Shown: piece by piece, positions 21,764-31,629 of the stretch | Numbering within the stretch: the first letter of the stretch is position 1 | How the letters are laid out: every line of letters starts with the position of its first letter | NCBI GenBank assembly: GCA_039105265.1 | Contig: JAPFFF010000004.1 | Coordinates: forward strand, 7,359,501-7,423,500 | Direction of reading: 5' to 3' | Length of the DNA: 64,000 nt | DNA from: Tritrichomonas musculus | Taxonomy: Eukaryota > Parabasalia > Tritrichomonadida > Tritrichomonadidae | The notes under the pieces: generated by a model | The model's database searches: none | Seen by the model: the letters and a program-made list of their open reading frames with translations, nothing else | Told to the model about the DNA's origin: nothing | Program-made: the position numbers and the translations under genes

Positions 21764-22231
21764 TTAGAAATCAAATTTGAGGATTTCTCTATAAATCATT
21801 TTTTTGTGCTTTTTAAGAACTCGAAAGATCTGTTCTTGCCATGGAGAATATTTTTTAAAATAAAGGTCAATACGGCGATATTCTTCACGGTCCATTTTCT
21901 TGAGATTTTTGATCTCTTTAACAAGAACAAGATTGTGTATTTGGCGTACGAGTTTTTTTTCGAATTTTTTTCTTGATACAAAGATCTTATAATATTGATC
22001 TTTAAAGTACTGTTCATGTTCTGAAAGATCAACAGACCGCTTAGGATTCCTTGGAAGAATCCCTGGTTTATTGATCTTTTTGTTTTGGTCATTTGAACAG
22101 TCAACTATTTCAACTGATATACTTGGATCATATTGTATATCGTCGCTACAACATTGATCCCATGAGAAATAGCCATCCATAAAGTTGGCAGAATCAGATT
22201 CATCGTCTTGATCAGGCAAAGAATTAGACAT
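21764..22231 (-). CDS. Hypothetical charged protein
   Basis: 155 residues. The N-terminal 60 are acidic and serine-rich (QDDESDSANF, then CCSDDIQYDP). The remainder is basic and likely helical, with many K/R (VSRKKFEKKLVRQIH, then KNLKKMDREEYRR). No signal peptide or membrane span. I do not recognise the family; a nucleic-acid-binding or scaffold role would be a guess. Upstream, TCATTAAAC lies about 15 bases before the ATG, a plausible initiator. A 30-base A tract (21718-21747) lies just past the stop. Confidence 0.6.
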   Translation of the reverse strand: MSNSLPDQDDESDSANFMDGYFSWDQCCSDDIQYDPSISVEIVDCSNDQNKKINKPGILPRNPKRSVDLSEHEQYFKDQYYKIFVSRKKFEKKLVRQIHNLVLVKEIKNLKKMDREEYRRIDLYFKKYSPWQEQIFRVLKKHKKMIYREILKFDF

Positions 22232-22818
22232 TAAAAATTTTGTTTAATGAACTTTTTCAAATGATAATTTTGTAAATTAAATGTCTTGTTTTTTTGGAGT
22301 TATAATAAATAAAATTAGTTTTTGCCGTTTTTTTTAAATGAATTCCAAAATATTTTAATGCTTTATTCTTTTTTTTACTTCAGATCAATTTCAGATATAG
22401 AAGATTTTTATCCTTAACCTTTGATATCTGAAAGTAAATCATTTATTTCTTTATATTATTGATATGAAAATTATTAAATTATATATAGATTGTATATAAA
22501 ATTATATAATGAGAAAATATTAAAAAGATGCATAGATATCTATGTTTATTCTACCTCCATATATTTTTTCAAATCATCTTATCTTTTATTACAAAGAATA
22601 TAATATATAAAATATATATTATAATTACTTTTTATAGGAATTATAATGCCATTTTATTTTTTAAAATAAAATAAAATAAAATTCATAAAGATATATTAGT
22701 TTTAAAATTGAGAGAGAGATAATGTTTATTTAGCGGTTTACAATTTTTTTGAAGTAACACATTGAAACTAGAAAACTTTTTATCTTGTGATTTATCTATA
22801 CAAATATCTATTTTTGGA
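22232..22818. other. Divergent intergenic region
   Basis: Separates the minus-strand hypothetical gene and the plus-strand methyltransferase. It is AT-rich with a TAAAATAAAATAAAAT run near 22663-22681. A direct repeat of ATAGA/TATCTATG is seen near 22530. No gene. Confidence 0.5.
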
Positions 22819-23880
22819 ATGATTTATTTATTTTTATTACTAATATCATATTCAATATATGCGTATTTTAGCTTTAAAAGCTATAATTTATTCAAAGTAT
22901 TAGCCAAACAGGTTATATTTTTCGATTTTACAACTTACCAAAGTTTATCAAACATCAATTGCAGAGATAGAGGTGAACTCAGACCTTTTAAATATGTATG
23001 TAACGCTATACGAAAGAAATTTTCATATGACAGACCCAAAATGACAAGTTTTGTCCATTTAAAAATGATGGAATTTCGAAATAGTGTTCGTGATGCAGAG
23101 TCACTTGCAAATATCGATTTTCTTGAGAAATCAATTTTGTGTGCTGTTATTTATCGCCGACAATATGTTGATTTCAATCAATATCAACAAAATCATAACC
23201 AACAATATCATTCAGAATTAGGAGAAATCAAGCAAAAGTACAAGAATAATCATTATTTACCAGAAGTTTTTTATTTTCATAATGGGCTTCGTTTTGCATC
23301 CGATAAAATCAAACAATATATAAAAGAACGTGATATTTTAGATATAGGTTCATACAACGGTGATTCATGTACTGTTTTGAAAGATTACACAAATCTTAAA
23401 ATATATTCATATGACATATCACAAAAAAACATTGATAAATATTTAAAACACATGAAATTGAACAACATTCCAAGTGATAAATACGAAATGATTCGTATGG
23501 GAATAAGTGACAAAGTTGGCCAAATTGGCATCAATTCATGCAATAACGCTGGGTGCTCCGTTTCTTCAAAAGGAAACGAAATAATAAATTTGACAACAAT
23601 TGACATTGAAGTGAAAAATAGAAATATGAAAGTCGGGTTTATTAAAGCTGACGTGGAAGGAGTGGGACTTGATGTTGTTAAAGGCGGAATTGAAACATTC
23701 AAGAGCCAAAAACCTGTCGTAGAAATCGCTATTTATCATAGTTTCGAGGAACTCTTTGGAATTTTTGATTTTTTGAAAAACGAAATCGGAGGTTACATAT
23801 TCGAATTTCATTCAGAAAATATGAATATTGCTAGTGCTGGAGAAATTGCTTTATTTGCTTATCCATCGTCGCTTATTTAA
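22819..23880 (+). CDS. FkbM-family methyltransferase with N-terminal membrane anchor
   Basis: Read from the ATG at 22819 the protein has 353 residues. Residues 1-17 (MIYLFLLLISYSIYAYF) form a signal-anchor, so the enzyme probably faces the lumen of the secretory system. The C-terminal half has the SAM-binding motif DILDIGSYNGDS (about 173-184), YDIS after strand 2, and the FkbM hallmark GFIKADVEGVGLDVVKGGIE (about 273-292). FkbM enzymes O-methylate sugars or related small substrates, so glycan modification is a reasonable inference. The frame is open upstream to a TGA, but the only upstream start is TTG at 22762, so 22819 is preferred. A 25-base A tract follows the stop. Confidence 0.8.
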   Translation: MIYLFLLLISYSIYAYFSFKSYNLFKVLAKQVIFFDFTTYQSLSNINCRDRGELRPFKYVCNAIRKKFSYDRPKMTSFVHLKMMEFRNSVRDAESLANIDFLEKSILCAVIYRRQYVDFNQYQQNHNQQYHSELGEIKQKYKNNHYLPEVFYFHNGLRFASDKIKQYIKERDILDIGSYNGDSCTVLKDYTNLKIYSYDISQKNIDKYLKHMKLNNIPSDKYEMIRMGISDKVGQIGINSCNNAGCSVSSKGNEIINLTTIDIEVKNRNMKVGFIKADVEGVGLDVVKGGIETFKSQKPVVEIAIYHSFEELFGIFDFLKNEIGGYIFEFHSENMNIASAGEIALFAYPSSLI

Positions 23881-24675
23881 TAAATGTATTTTTTATAGAA
23901 AAAAAAAAAAAAAAAAAAAAAAAATGTATCATGCATATTTCTTTTTTTTATTATTAGATATACATAGTTTATGCTAGTTTATCTAGCCTACTTTTTGAGA
24001 CAATACATATAAATATTTGAGTTTCAATTCAATATTTTATTAAAGTTTTATCAATTTTTCAATTCATCTCAAAAAGTTGAATTGATTTTTGAATTTTTGG
24101 TTATCCATAATATTATATATAGAGCCAAAAGAAAATCAAAATCAAATCCAAACATCTGGATTAGCGTAAGTGTATTCAAATTATTTTAATAAAAAAGAAA
24201 TTCTCATCTCACCCGATGATATTGTTCATTGACTTTGGATGTTGAGGTCAATATTGACCTTGTATCGTACATCCCAAACCTTTTTGCATTTATGCCAAAA
24301 ATATCATGAACACCTCGTGATGTAGAAATATTGTGATGTTTTTTTTTTTAAAAATATTGACCTTACGGTTGGGTTTAACGTATATTTTCTCTCAAATTTT
24401 TTCAATTAAGGTCTAAAGTGCAAAAAAATGCAAGAGAGAAAAGGGTTAAATATGTCAAATTTTTAGAAACCAAGTAAATAAAAACTTGTATTTTGAAGCC
24501 TCTTTAAATATAAAATAAAAACAAATCCAGAATGAAAAATCCTTTTAAATTCCTTGTATTTTCTCTTTCATTGCTCTGATGAAATGAAATATCAAATGTT
24601 TAGTTTTATTTCAAAATGAAATATGAAATATTCTAGAATATCAAAGAAATTTATATTGATTTTTTCATAGTCATT
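23881..24675. other. Intergenic region with a perfect palindrome
   Basis: Contains AGGTCAATATTGACCT (24253-24268), a perfect 16-base palindrome. A half-site ATATTGACCT recurs at about 24356. CTCAAAAAGTT words occur in both orientations near 23990 and 24068. The palindrome could be a dimeric regulator site, but no gene starts nearby in that direction. No coding sequence seen. Confidence 0.45.
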
Positions 24676-26763
24676 TTATTTAATAAGATTTTTTGATAAA
24701 TATTCTATTGTAGGTGAAAAACTATTAAAACAAACCGGGCACACGCACCTTGAACAATCTCCATAATAAGATTTGGCTTGTGTAGATGATTGGCAATGAG
24801 GGCATATCATCTTTGTTTCTGGCGATTTTTGAAACTGATTCCAAATCAGATCAGTAAGAGCGATCGTTTTTCTTTCTGACCAGGCCTTTTTCTCTATTGG
24901 AGAGAGATCTGATTCATACCAAAAGATGTCGAAATAAGAAATTCCACCTAGAACTGATGAATCTTTAATACGAAATCTTCCATTGTCGGCCCATTCGTTT
25001 CCCCAAGAGTTCAGAAAAGTCAAGTAGCCATCGCCAAAGTCGACAAGAACAACTGCATGTCCACCGTTCGTTTCACTTTTCGGAACTTGAACTTTCTCAT
25101 TTATAATTTCAGATGTCAATATTCCTGTTTTATTTTCTCTAAAAAACCTGCTAAAATTGTACCATTGAAGGGCAGTGAGATGAAATGATGCAACGCAAGG
25201 ACGAAGCTTGATAATTGCTTCTTTTGCACCTTTTTCATCAACGATTTTATAGTGCAATTTATATCGACTGTAAAGGATCTTATCAAGAACTTTCTTGACG
25301 TTCTGCTCACAACGTCCAAATTGGTCAAGAAGAGTGTCACGAATACTAACAAATTCAGGCAAACGCCTTCCAGTTATTCGTGCAATTGACATGTGAATTA
25401 CTGTTGCACATGCGTGTGACCAGCATATTGGTTCTTCATGTTGATTTGTTGTTGGAAAACTCGTAATGTTATGACTGACATATTTCTGAATTACAGTCGT
25501 TCCAAGGACGTTTGAAAGAACGTCGTTGTTCTGAATGATTTCTGTTGCCATTGCAATGAATTCTTGTATTAAATTGTGATCGTTAATGTGCACAAAAAGC
25601 CTGCACATTCCAGATTTGGGAATGATCCATCCACGTCTTTCAAGGAGATTAATTACAGTGAAATTTATTTGAACTAGTGAACTCATTAGGAAAAGCCTTC
25701 TTCCTTTATCATCAATATCTGAAGGGCAATTGAAATACAATTGCTTTGATTGATTACTTATTTTATTTTGTGATAAATAACAGCAGATAATTCTTGCTTC
25801 ATTCTGATGAGAATTAACAATTTCAAGTGGATCTTGTGAGTTCTGTTTAAATGTTCCATTACTAATAATAATCAAGTTTTTGCTCAAATACTTCTTGACA
25901 TGAAATGTTTCATAAGCAGCAGTTAATGTACGATCCAAGTATGGAAATGATTCAAAGAAGAAAGTTTTAATCGCATCAACAATTGAATTTTTACATTGTG
26001 GAGGGGATCTTGCATACAATCTTGATATCATCTCCACAATTTCATTTGGTGAGAAGAGAAGAAATTGTTTGGGACAAGTTTTCCAATCAAACTGTCTTAA
26101 AACGCCAAAAAGAACTTTGTTTGTCATAATTTTATATTGATCATTTGTTAATTCAAGGTAGTTTAACATATCTCTGTTGTGAATAGCATCACTAACGATC
26201 ATTGGTAATGCAATGAATGGCATTAAACCTAAAAGAAGACCCATACCAATGCCATACTCACTTTTGGGCTTCTTTGCTTGAGGATGTAATTTGAAATACT
26301 CATCACTATCGTCTTTATGGAATTCTTGATATTCAATGTATCCGATTTCGTAGTAAATGTTTGGAAAGTTTTGAAATGCTGACATCAAATACTGGCATTG
26401 ATGCTCAGAAAGCTTAACTTCAGTGATATTACTAATATTTTCAGCTCCAGCATCTTTAAGCTTGCGAATGAATGCATTTTTATATCGTCTTGTGTTTCCA
26501 CTTGGTGTGGGAACAATTGGCAGCCATTCATGGTTTGATAAATATTGTAATAATAGAATTATATCACATACTTGCCCATGCCTTGTGTCAACACCGCATG
26601 CACCAATAAAAACATCATATTTATCGTTGATCATGTTAGATATAAGATTCATGAAAGGAAGAAATGATGCAATTGTATCTCCTTGAATATTTACATCAAA
26701 TCCTTGCAATTGCCTTTTGGTATGTTTAGATAAATCAATTATAAATCCAATACAACTTTTCAT
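24676..26763 (-). CDS. vWA-like / papain-family cysteine protease / zinc-ribbon protein
   Basis: 695 residues. The N-terminus has vWA-like order (CIGFIIDLSKHTKR, then DVFIGACGVDTRHG, near residues 4-70), though the MIDAS is not canonical. Residues about 180-400 are helical and unassigned. A peptidase C1 domain follows: catalytic Cys in PICWSHACA near 447, His in GGHAVVLV near 571 and Asn in LNSWGNEW near 587. The C-terminus has two CxxC pairs (CPHC near 655, CSRCVCPVC near 675), a zinc ribbon. There is no signal peptide or clear propeptide, so a cytosolic regulated protease is inferred. The catalytic triad looks intact. The start is the ATG at 26761-26763, with TCATTTTTA 8-16 bases upstream. 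Confidence 0.85.
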   Translation of the reverse strand: MKSCIGFIIDLSKHTKRQLQGFDVNIQGDTIASFLPFMNLISNMINDKYDVFIGACGVDTRHGQVCDIILLLQYLSNHEWLPIVPTPSGNTRRYKNAFIRKLKDAGAENISNITEVKLSEHQCQYLMSAFQNFPNIYYEIGYIEYQEFHKDDSDEYFKLHPQAKKPKSEYGIGMGLLLGLMPFIALPMIVSDAIHNRDMLNYLELTNDQYKIMTNKVLFGVLRQFDWKTCPKQFLLFSPNEIVEMISRLYARSPPQCKNSIVDAIKTFFFESFPYLDRTLTAAYETFHVKKYLSKNLIIISNGTFKQNSQDPLEIVNSHQNEARIICCYLSQNKISNQSKQLYFNCPSDIDDKGRRLFLMSSLVQINFTVINLLERRGWIIPKSGMCRLFVHINDHNLIQEFIAMATEIIQNNDVLSNVLGTTVIQKYVSHNITSFPTTNQHEEPICWSHACATVIHMSIARITGRRLPEFVSIRDTLLDQFGRCEQNVKKVLDKILYSRYKLHYKIVDEKGAKEAIIKLRPCVASFHLTALQWYNFSRFFRENKTGILTSEIINEKVQVPKSETNGGHAVVLVDFGDGYLTFLNSWGNEWADNGRFRIKDSSVLGGISYFDIFWYESDLSPIEKKAWSERKTIALTDLIWNQFQKSPETKMICPHCQSSTQAKSYYGDCSRCVCPVCFNSFSPTIEYLSKNLIK

Positions 26764-26770
26764 CAATTCT

Positions 26771-26779
26771 TAAAAATGA
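26771..26779 (-). promoter_or_regulatory. Initiator-like motif (TCATTTTTA)
   Basis: Lies 8-16 bases upstream of the protease ATG on the minus strand and matches the trichomonad Inr pattern. It would give a very short 5' leader, as is normal in trichomonads. Confidence 0.5.
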
Positions 26780-27284
26780 GATCATTCTAATAAAAATTTT
26801 TTTGTCTATAAATTCATTCAATTTTTAAAATTTTATTTTTTGAATAAAAAACATGACATTGAATATAATACTATAAAGCAACTCAATTCTACGTTTTTGA
26901 GAAGGCACATTGGTTCAAATAAATGTCTAGTAGACAAAAACACTTAATCCTCCATTAGTTTCTTTAAAATTTCTAAATTGAATTGGACAAAATTTTCATT
27001 TCAATAGATAGATAGCGATTTTTTTTCACCGACTAATTTAAAATATATAAAAATATGATTATTTCAATCTCTAAAGATCCACCTTTTAGTGCTAAATAAA
27101 AATATGCTTTTTTTTAAGTTGATGGTTGTCCATGATTGAATTCATAATGATCGTCAAATAATTCTTAACAGTTGAATTCATAAGATGATATTCTTTTAAT
27201 ATTATATTCATAATGCATTTGGTATATAAAATAAAAATAATAATAAAAAATTCATTTTAGATTCTTTTCTTTACTTTATTTATC

Positions 27285-27747
27285 CCACTGACCAGCACTC
27301 TTTCAATTAGAAACTGCCATTTCGTATCCCTGAGTCGATATCAGGCCTAACTCATAAGCAACACTAACATTTGCTTGCTTTTCTGTGGCTCTCAGATTCT
27401 CCTTCATAAAGTGCCCCAAAAAAATAGGGTTCTCATTCAATTAAATAGGGGTCGACGATCAAGTTAAGAAAAAATTGAATATTTTTTCAGAAAATATAAT
27501 TGTAAGAAAAAAAAATTTTTTCAAATATTTTTTTCTCAAAATAAATTTTTATTATCGTTTTCCCTTGAAATTAATTATTTTTTGAATCGACCCCCTTTAT
27601 TTCTCTCACTTTATATTTTTTAATTTCGTCACTGACTTCTTCTGATGAAACATTACAGCCAACAACATCTGCCAATCAATTTGGTTCTGAGTAGCCCTCG
27701 TCGTAGTATTGTGCAACTATACGCAGGACATATTTGATGAAATCCAT
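27285..27747 (-). pseudogene. Relic of an unrecognised gene, interrupted by a small element
   Basis: Sequence here is less AT-rich than its surroundings. On the minus strand a frame starts MDFIKYVLRIVAQYYDEGYS, meets a TGA after SEPN, and continues LADVVGCNVSSEEVSDEIKK to about 27604. A second piece (about 27410-27285) reads FMKENLRATEKQANVSVAYE then LGLISTQGYEMAVSN before a stop. Between them lies a segment of about 165 bp with GGGGTCGA/TCGACCCC ends. I do not know the family. The coding look of both pieces supports one decayed host gene. Confidence 0.5.
27438..27603. mobile_element. Possible MITE inside the relic gene
   Basis: The ends are inverted: GGGGTCGACGATC on the left and, in complement, GGGGGTCGATTC on the right. 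The interior is AT-rich without coding signal, and the segment separates two coding-like halves of the relic. Only about 8-10 bases of the arms match and no target duplication is clear. Confidence 0.4.
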
Positions 27748-28059
27748 TTATCTAAATGAAATGATATCACTTCAAGAATTATTCCAGAATTTTTTTCTTT
27801 TTTTCTCCACTTTGAAAATTTTTATCCATAAAGTTCAAAAATCAAATAATAACACTATATGATTCAATAATTAACAGAGATGGGAAATGGACCAAATATT
27901 CTGCATTCTCTACATCTTCTTAAAAAAATTAAAGAGAATTGTCTTTCAATTTTGGCTATAGATTTACTGAGGAAAAAATAGAAAAAAATAATCAAATTCA
28001 TTAATAAACGAGAACAATTTTAATTTTTTGGTTTATTTATTATGATTTAATTTACTAAT

Positions 28060-28690
28060 TCAACCAATCGCCGTCGAAACAAAGCAGAAGCATTTTTGTG
28101 AATCAACAGCTTTTGGTGTACCACGGTACATTTTAGCATATTCATGTTCACTTTTTTCGAATTTATAAACAGAACTCATTTCTTCGAAAAGATCAATTGC
28201 TGATTGATTTGCAGTTGTGGTACTGAATGCAAAATCACTTTGTTCTTCAATCTCATTAACAAGAGAACCAATGAGAGCCTTTGCTATTTCTTTAGAATCA
28301 CTGCAGCAAGGCGAAATGTCCCATTCTTCGTTACTTTTGTAAATAGATGCGTAGCCTTTAAGTTCATTGTTGCTGTCATAATATACAAATGAGTATATAT
28401 TTGGTCTTGCGAGCCAATTTTTTAAAAATTCTTTTCGATCTCCAGGAAAACAATTTTTATCATAGGCAACAACATCATTATAGTGTTTTTCTTCATTATA
28501 AGGTAAAATAGGAAGGGAAATATCGAGCTTTGTGGCTTTACCACCGTAAAATCTAATGGATTCTGAAATTGTAAATCCTTTTTTCTGGTAAAATTCAATC
28601 ATTTCAGGAACAGAAAAAAGCCCAATTGCACATCCTTTTCAATGTTCCAATGCTTTGTCAAATAGTACCCTTCCATTGTTTTTCTTCCGG
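28060..28690 (-). pseudogene. GNAT acetyltransferase, 5'-truncated with an in-frame stop
   Basis: The open part (28060-28602, 180 residues) ends a first GNAT-like unit (MIEFYQKKGFTISESIRFYG). It continues as an Acetyltransf_18-like second domain (YDKNCFPGDRKEFLKNWL, then YASIYKSNEEWDISPCCSD). The same frame extends upstream to about 28690 and reads LFDKALEH, stop, KGCAIGLFSVPE. The stop is TGA at 28639-28641, where a tryptophan (TGG) is expected in 'EHWKG'. The rest of the 5' end is missing and gives way to a CTCAAAAAGT hairpin and the 123-bp repeat. Small-molecule or peptide N-acetylation would be the ancestral role. A shorter protein from 28602 is possible but would lack the acetyl-CoA site. 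Confidence 0.6.
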
Positions 28691-28719
28691 TGGTTTTTTA
28701 ATAAAAAAACAAGAATTGC

Positions 28720-28748
28720 CACTTTTTGAGCGAAGCTCAAAAAGTGTC
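28720..28748. repeat. Hairpin of CTCAAAAAGT words
   Basis: CACTTTTTGAG, the short loop CGAAG, then CTCAAAAAGTG: a perfect stem at the 5' edge of the GNAT relic. The same word occurs singly and in pairs at many intergenic sites in the window (10896, 10970, 24068, 29753). Confidence 0.5.
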
Positions 28749-28835
28749 CTATGTTAAATAATTTAAAAAAAAAATATTTTGAACAAATAAAAAAAGAAAA
28801 ATAATATAAATAAAAAAATATTTAAAACTTTTAGT

Positions 28836-29247
28836 TGCAGGTGGAAGTTTGAAATGGTACATTTAAGTAATTACTTCCACCTGAAGCTATCGCAGTTTAG
28901 CTGCAGGTGGAAGTTCAATTCGCGTAATTAGTTCCACCTGCAACTAAGTTGCGATAGCTGCAGGTGGAAGTTTGAAATGGTACATTTAAGTAATTACTTC
29001 CACCTGAAGCTATCGCAGTTTAGCTGCAGGCGGAAGTTCAATTCGCGTAATTAGTTCCACCTGCAACTAAGTTGCGATAGCTGCAGGTGGAAGTTTGAAA
29101 TGGTACATTTAAGTAATTACTTCCACCTGAAGCTATCGCAGTTTAGCTGCAGGCGGAAGTTCAATTCGCGTAATTAGTTCCACCTGCAACTAAGTTGCGA
29201 TAGCTGCAGGTGGAAGTTTGAAATGGTACATTTAAGTAATTACTTCC
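28836..29247. repeat. 123-bp tandem repeat with internal inverted repeats, 3.3 copies
   Basis: Copies start at 28836, 28959, 29082 and 29205, an exact 123-bp period with almost no divergence. Each unit carries CAGGTGGAA four times in alternating orientation, plus an inverted pair AGCTATCGCA / TGCGATAGCT. The array can therefore fold into a series of cruciforms. It is much richer in G+C than its surroundings and has no coding frame. The array ends within a repeat arm (ACTTCCA). Few mutations between units indicate recent expansion. Confidence 0.9.
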
Positions 29248-29459
29248 ATTTAAAAAAAAGTTTAACTTTTTCTATAAGTTCTAACAAAATTAATTTTTTG
29301 AAAGTTCTCCTTTCAAAATTAAAAGATTAAAATCAATGAGTTTTCACAAAAATATATGCATAAATATCATCTTTAAAAAAGAGTAAAATAATAAAGAAAA
29401 TTAAAAGGTGTTTTTTTTTATTAACATATAAATCATTTATAATAACAATAAACTTTTTT

Positions 29460-29591
29460 TTATAAAATTGCAAATAAAAGTAATATTGAAAGAAAAAATA
29501 TTACAAATATGTTATCTTGATCTTCTTCTGTTGAATCTTGATCCTCTTCTGTTTGGATCATTGATCTTCTTCTATGGTTTACTATGATCAT
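29460..29591 (-). other. Short frame resembling a tail-anchored protein end
   Basis: A 43-codon frame too short for routine gene calling. It has an acidic repeat (TEEDQDSTEEDQD) followed by a C-terminal hydrophobic helix (NIFVIFFLSILLLFAIL) and a stop. The layout is that of a tail-anchored membrane protein C-terminus, probably the remnant of a longer gene. The acidic part comes from an imperfect repeat of about 22 bp (GATCTTCTTCTGTT). Low confidence. Confidence 0.25.
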
Positions 29592-30402
29592 CAGTTAAAT
29601 TGTGGCGTTTTATAAACTTTTAAAACTATCAGGTACTTCATTTTTTGTCTATGATGTTTTTGAAATGCTCTTTTTTTGCTTGGCCAGGGCAGAAAATAGA
29701 GAATATCAAATCAAAGATATGAAGTGATTTTTTTTCATCCACCTTTTCGCTCTCAAAAAGTTAAAAAATATTAAATTTTAATCATTTTTGAATAAAAACT
29801 CTTTATATATTAGAGATAGGATTTTTTTAATGATAGATTTGATATACTGATATTATTCTGATTTTTTTAAGCCTATGTTCAAAATGAACTCTTATTATAT
29901 ATAGGATAAAAGAATTAAATTAAACTTTTAAAGAAGAAATAAAGGCGAATAATCAATCTATATATAAAAGTATGATCATTATTGCTGAAAAAAAAAATAC
30001 CTCAAACTGTTGACAATTCGTGGATATCTTTTTGAATTCAGAGCAAAGACTGAGGATATTCTGAACACAACACTAGATGCTTTCTAACGATCTGGAAGAT
30101 ACATTTTATTGATACAGAATTCAAATATTGTTGCTATTGATGAAGATGACTTCACTTTCATTGTTGATAACTACTGATGAGTTTATTTTCAAAAATACAA
30201 AAGTTTTAGTTTCATATAAACATAGCAGTGAAAAGAGTTTCTGTGATTTTAAATGATATATATCTTATAATTATTTTTTTTTTAGCGGTGGATTTCAAAT
30301 ATAAAAACTTTTTCTGAAGTTTAAAGAAATTCATTTCAACTTTTTGAATATAAATTAAAATCTGAGCTTTTGTGTAATCAATTGAAAAAAAAAAGTATAT
30401 GG

Positions 30403-30415
30403 TCATTTCACTTTT
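30403..30415 (+). promoter_or_regulatory. Initiator-like motif (TCATTTCACTTTT)
   Basis: Two overlapping TCA-pyrimidine motifs 11-23 bases upstream of the ATG at 30426. This placement argues that the ATG at 30399, which lies before the motif, is not used. Confidence 0.5.
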
Positions 30416-30425
30416 ATTATCTCTA

Positions 30426-30767
30426 ATGTCAAAATACTACTGCAAGTTTTGCGGGTTTAGCATGAACACGCCCTCAGGCTTAACAGGAGGTTCATGCAAA
30501 GTAAGCCCATCAAAGAAGCACGTCCTTTATGAAGGCTCTGAGAAAAAGAAATACTTCTGCGAATTTTGTGGTTCCAATATGAACACTCTTCCAGGACTAT
30601 GCGGAGGTTCATGCCGCAAAAGTCCAACGGGCCATCATGTTCCTTATCCAGGAAATGAAAAAAGTACTTATTCTTGCAAATTCTGCGGATCCAAAATGAA
30701 TACAATTCCAGGATTATGTGGAGGTTCATGCAGCAAAAGTCCAAGTAAATATCACCAACCAGCTTAA
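30426..30767 (+). CDS. Small protein of three CxFCG zinc-ribbon repeats (copy 1)
   Basis: 113 residues from the ATG at 30426. Three tandem units follow the pattern C-x-FCG-xx-MNTxxGLxGGSC-xx-SP-xxx-H. Each has one CxxC pair, a further Cys and a conserved His, so each unit probably binds one zinc. I recall similar GGSC/H-type repeats in bacterial and protist short proteins but cannot name a characterised function; nucleic-acid or protein binding is a guess. The start downstream of the initiator motif is preferred to the ATG at 30399, which adds MVISLLLSL. A second copy lies at 43886-44227 with the same protein sequence. Confidence 0.75.
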   Translation: MSKYYCKFCGFSMNTPSGLTGGSCKVSPSKKHVLYEGSEKKKYFCEFCGSNMNTLPGLCGGSCRKSPTGHHVPYPGNEKSTYSCKFCGSKMNTIPGLCGGSCSKSPSKYHQPA

Positions 30768-31294
30768 TTTTTTAAACGATAATTTAATCAACATTATTTT
30801 CATTATATATATTATATTTGGAAAATTTACTTTCATACTGGATGATTTGAGTAATATATTAAGAAATCTCAGAAATTATATATTAATTTAATTATTTTGT
30901 TTTATCCTTCATCAAATAATATTTTCATTGTAAATAAGGATATACATTATTAATAATATATATCAAAGACATTTTAATTAAAATAATAAAAAAGAATAAA
31001 AAATAATAAAAAAATATTTTGATTTATAAAAAAAGTTATCAGCATAGGAAGACTTAAACATGTATTTTTTTATCTGAAAACCTGTAATATGAAACATTTT
31101 TTAAATGTGAGTAATCATTTTCAATAAAAAAACAAGACACATATTTCATTAAAGATTCAAGACAAACTTTTTGAAAAGAAAAGAAATATTTACCTTGTAA
31201 AACCATAAAATTCTAGGGAAATATTTGAATTTTCTTTAATTTTTTTATACTCATTACATAAGATTGCAATTTTTTTTTTTTTTTTTTTTTTTCA

Positions 31295-31465
31295 AAATAT
31301 ATATTTGAATTGGTTTAATTCATTACATCCGGAAATTAGTTTGGATGGAATTTTTTGGGTTGATTGATTTTTTGTATTCAAAGAGGGTAATGAGATCTTA
31401 TCATCAATTTGATTTGTTAAAAAATCGTCTGCCGATAAATTTTTTCCAATTAAACAGTCAGCCAT
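31295..31465 (-). pseudogene. 5' stub of the DUF2207 membrane-protein gene
   Basis: Matches the first 55 or so codons of the gene at 45137-47239 (MADCLIGKNLSADDFLTNQI to about KYIF) with identical sequence, then ends in a T tract at 31268-31292. All membrane and extracellular domains are gone. Its near-identity to the intact copy shows the deletion is recent. Confidence 0.85.
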
Positions 31466-31629
31466 CGTATCAAAAATATGAAGTTGGATTAAAATTTTAA
31501 ATGTGAATAATTGACCAAAAAAATTTTTTATCAGAAAAATTCTTTGTAATAAAAGAGAATAACTCTTTACATTTTTTTGATTTTAATCATTTTTATGGAT
31601 AGAGAATAATACTAGAGAAAAAATTGATA

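Larger units (their letters stand above)
29998..31510. repeat. Segmental duplication, copy 1 (shortened)
   Basis: Nearly identical to 43460-44800 up to about 31290, then jumps to sequence matching 47070-47300. It contains a complete zinc-ribbon gene and only the first 55 or so codons of the DUF2207 gene. The deleted interval is about 2.25 kb. The deletion joint falls at an ATATAT microhomology beside a T tract. The first 180 bp (29998-30178) in both copies resembles a decayed coding frame (LLTIRGYLFEFRAKTEDI and on) with a stop, of unknown family. Confidence 0.85.

Noticed and set aside
23385-23811. Minus-strand ORFs over the methyltransferase
   Set aside because: Antisense shadows of the FkbM coding sequence.
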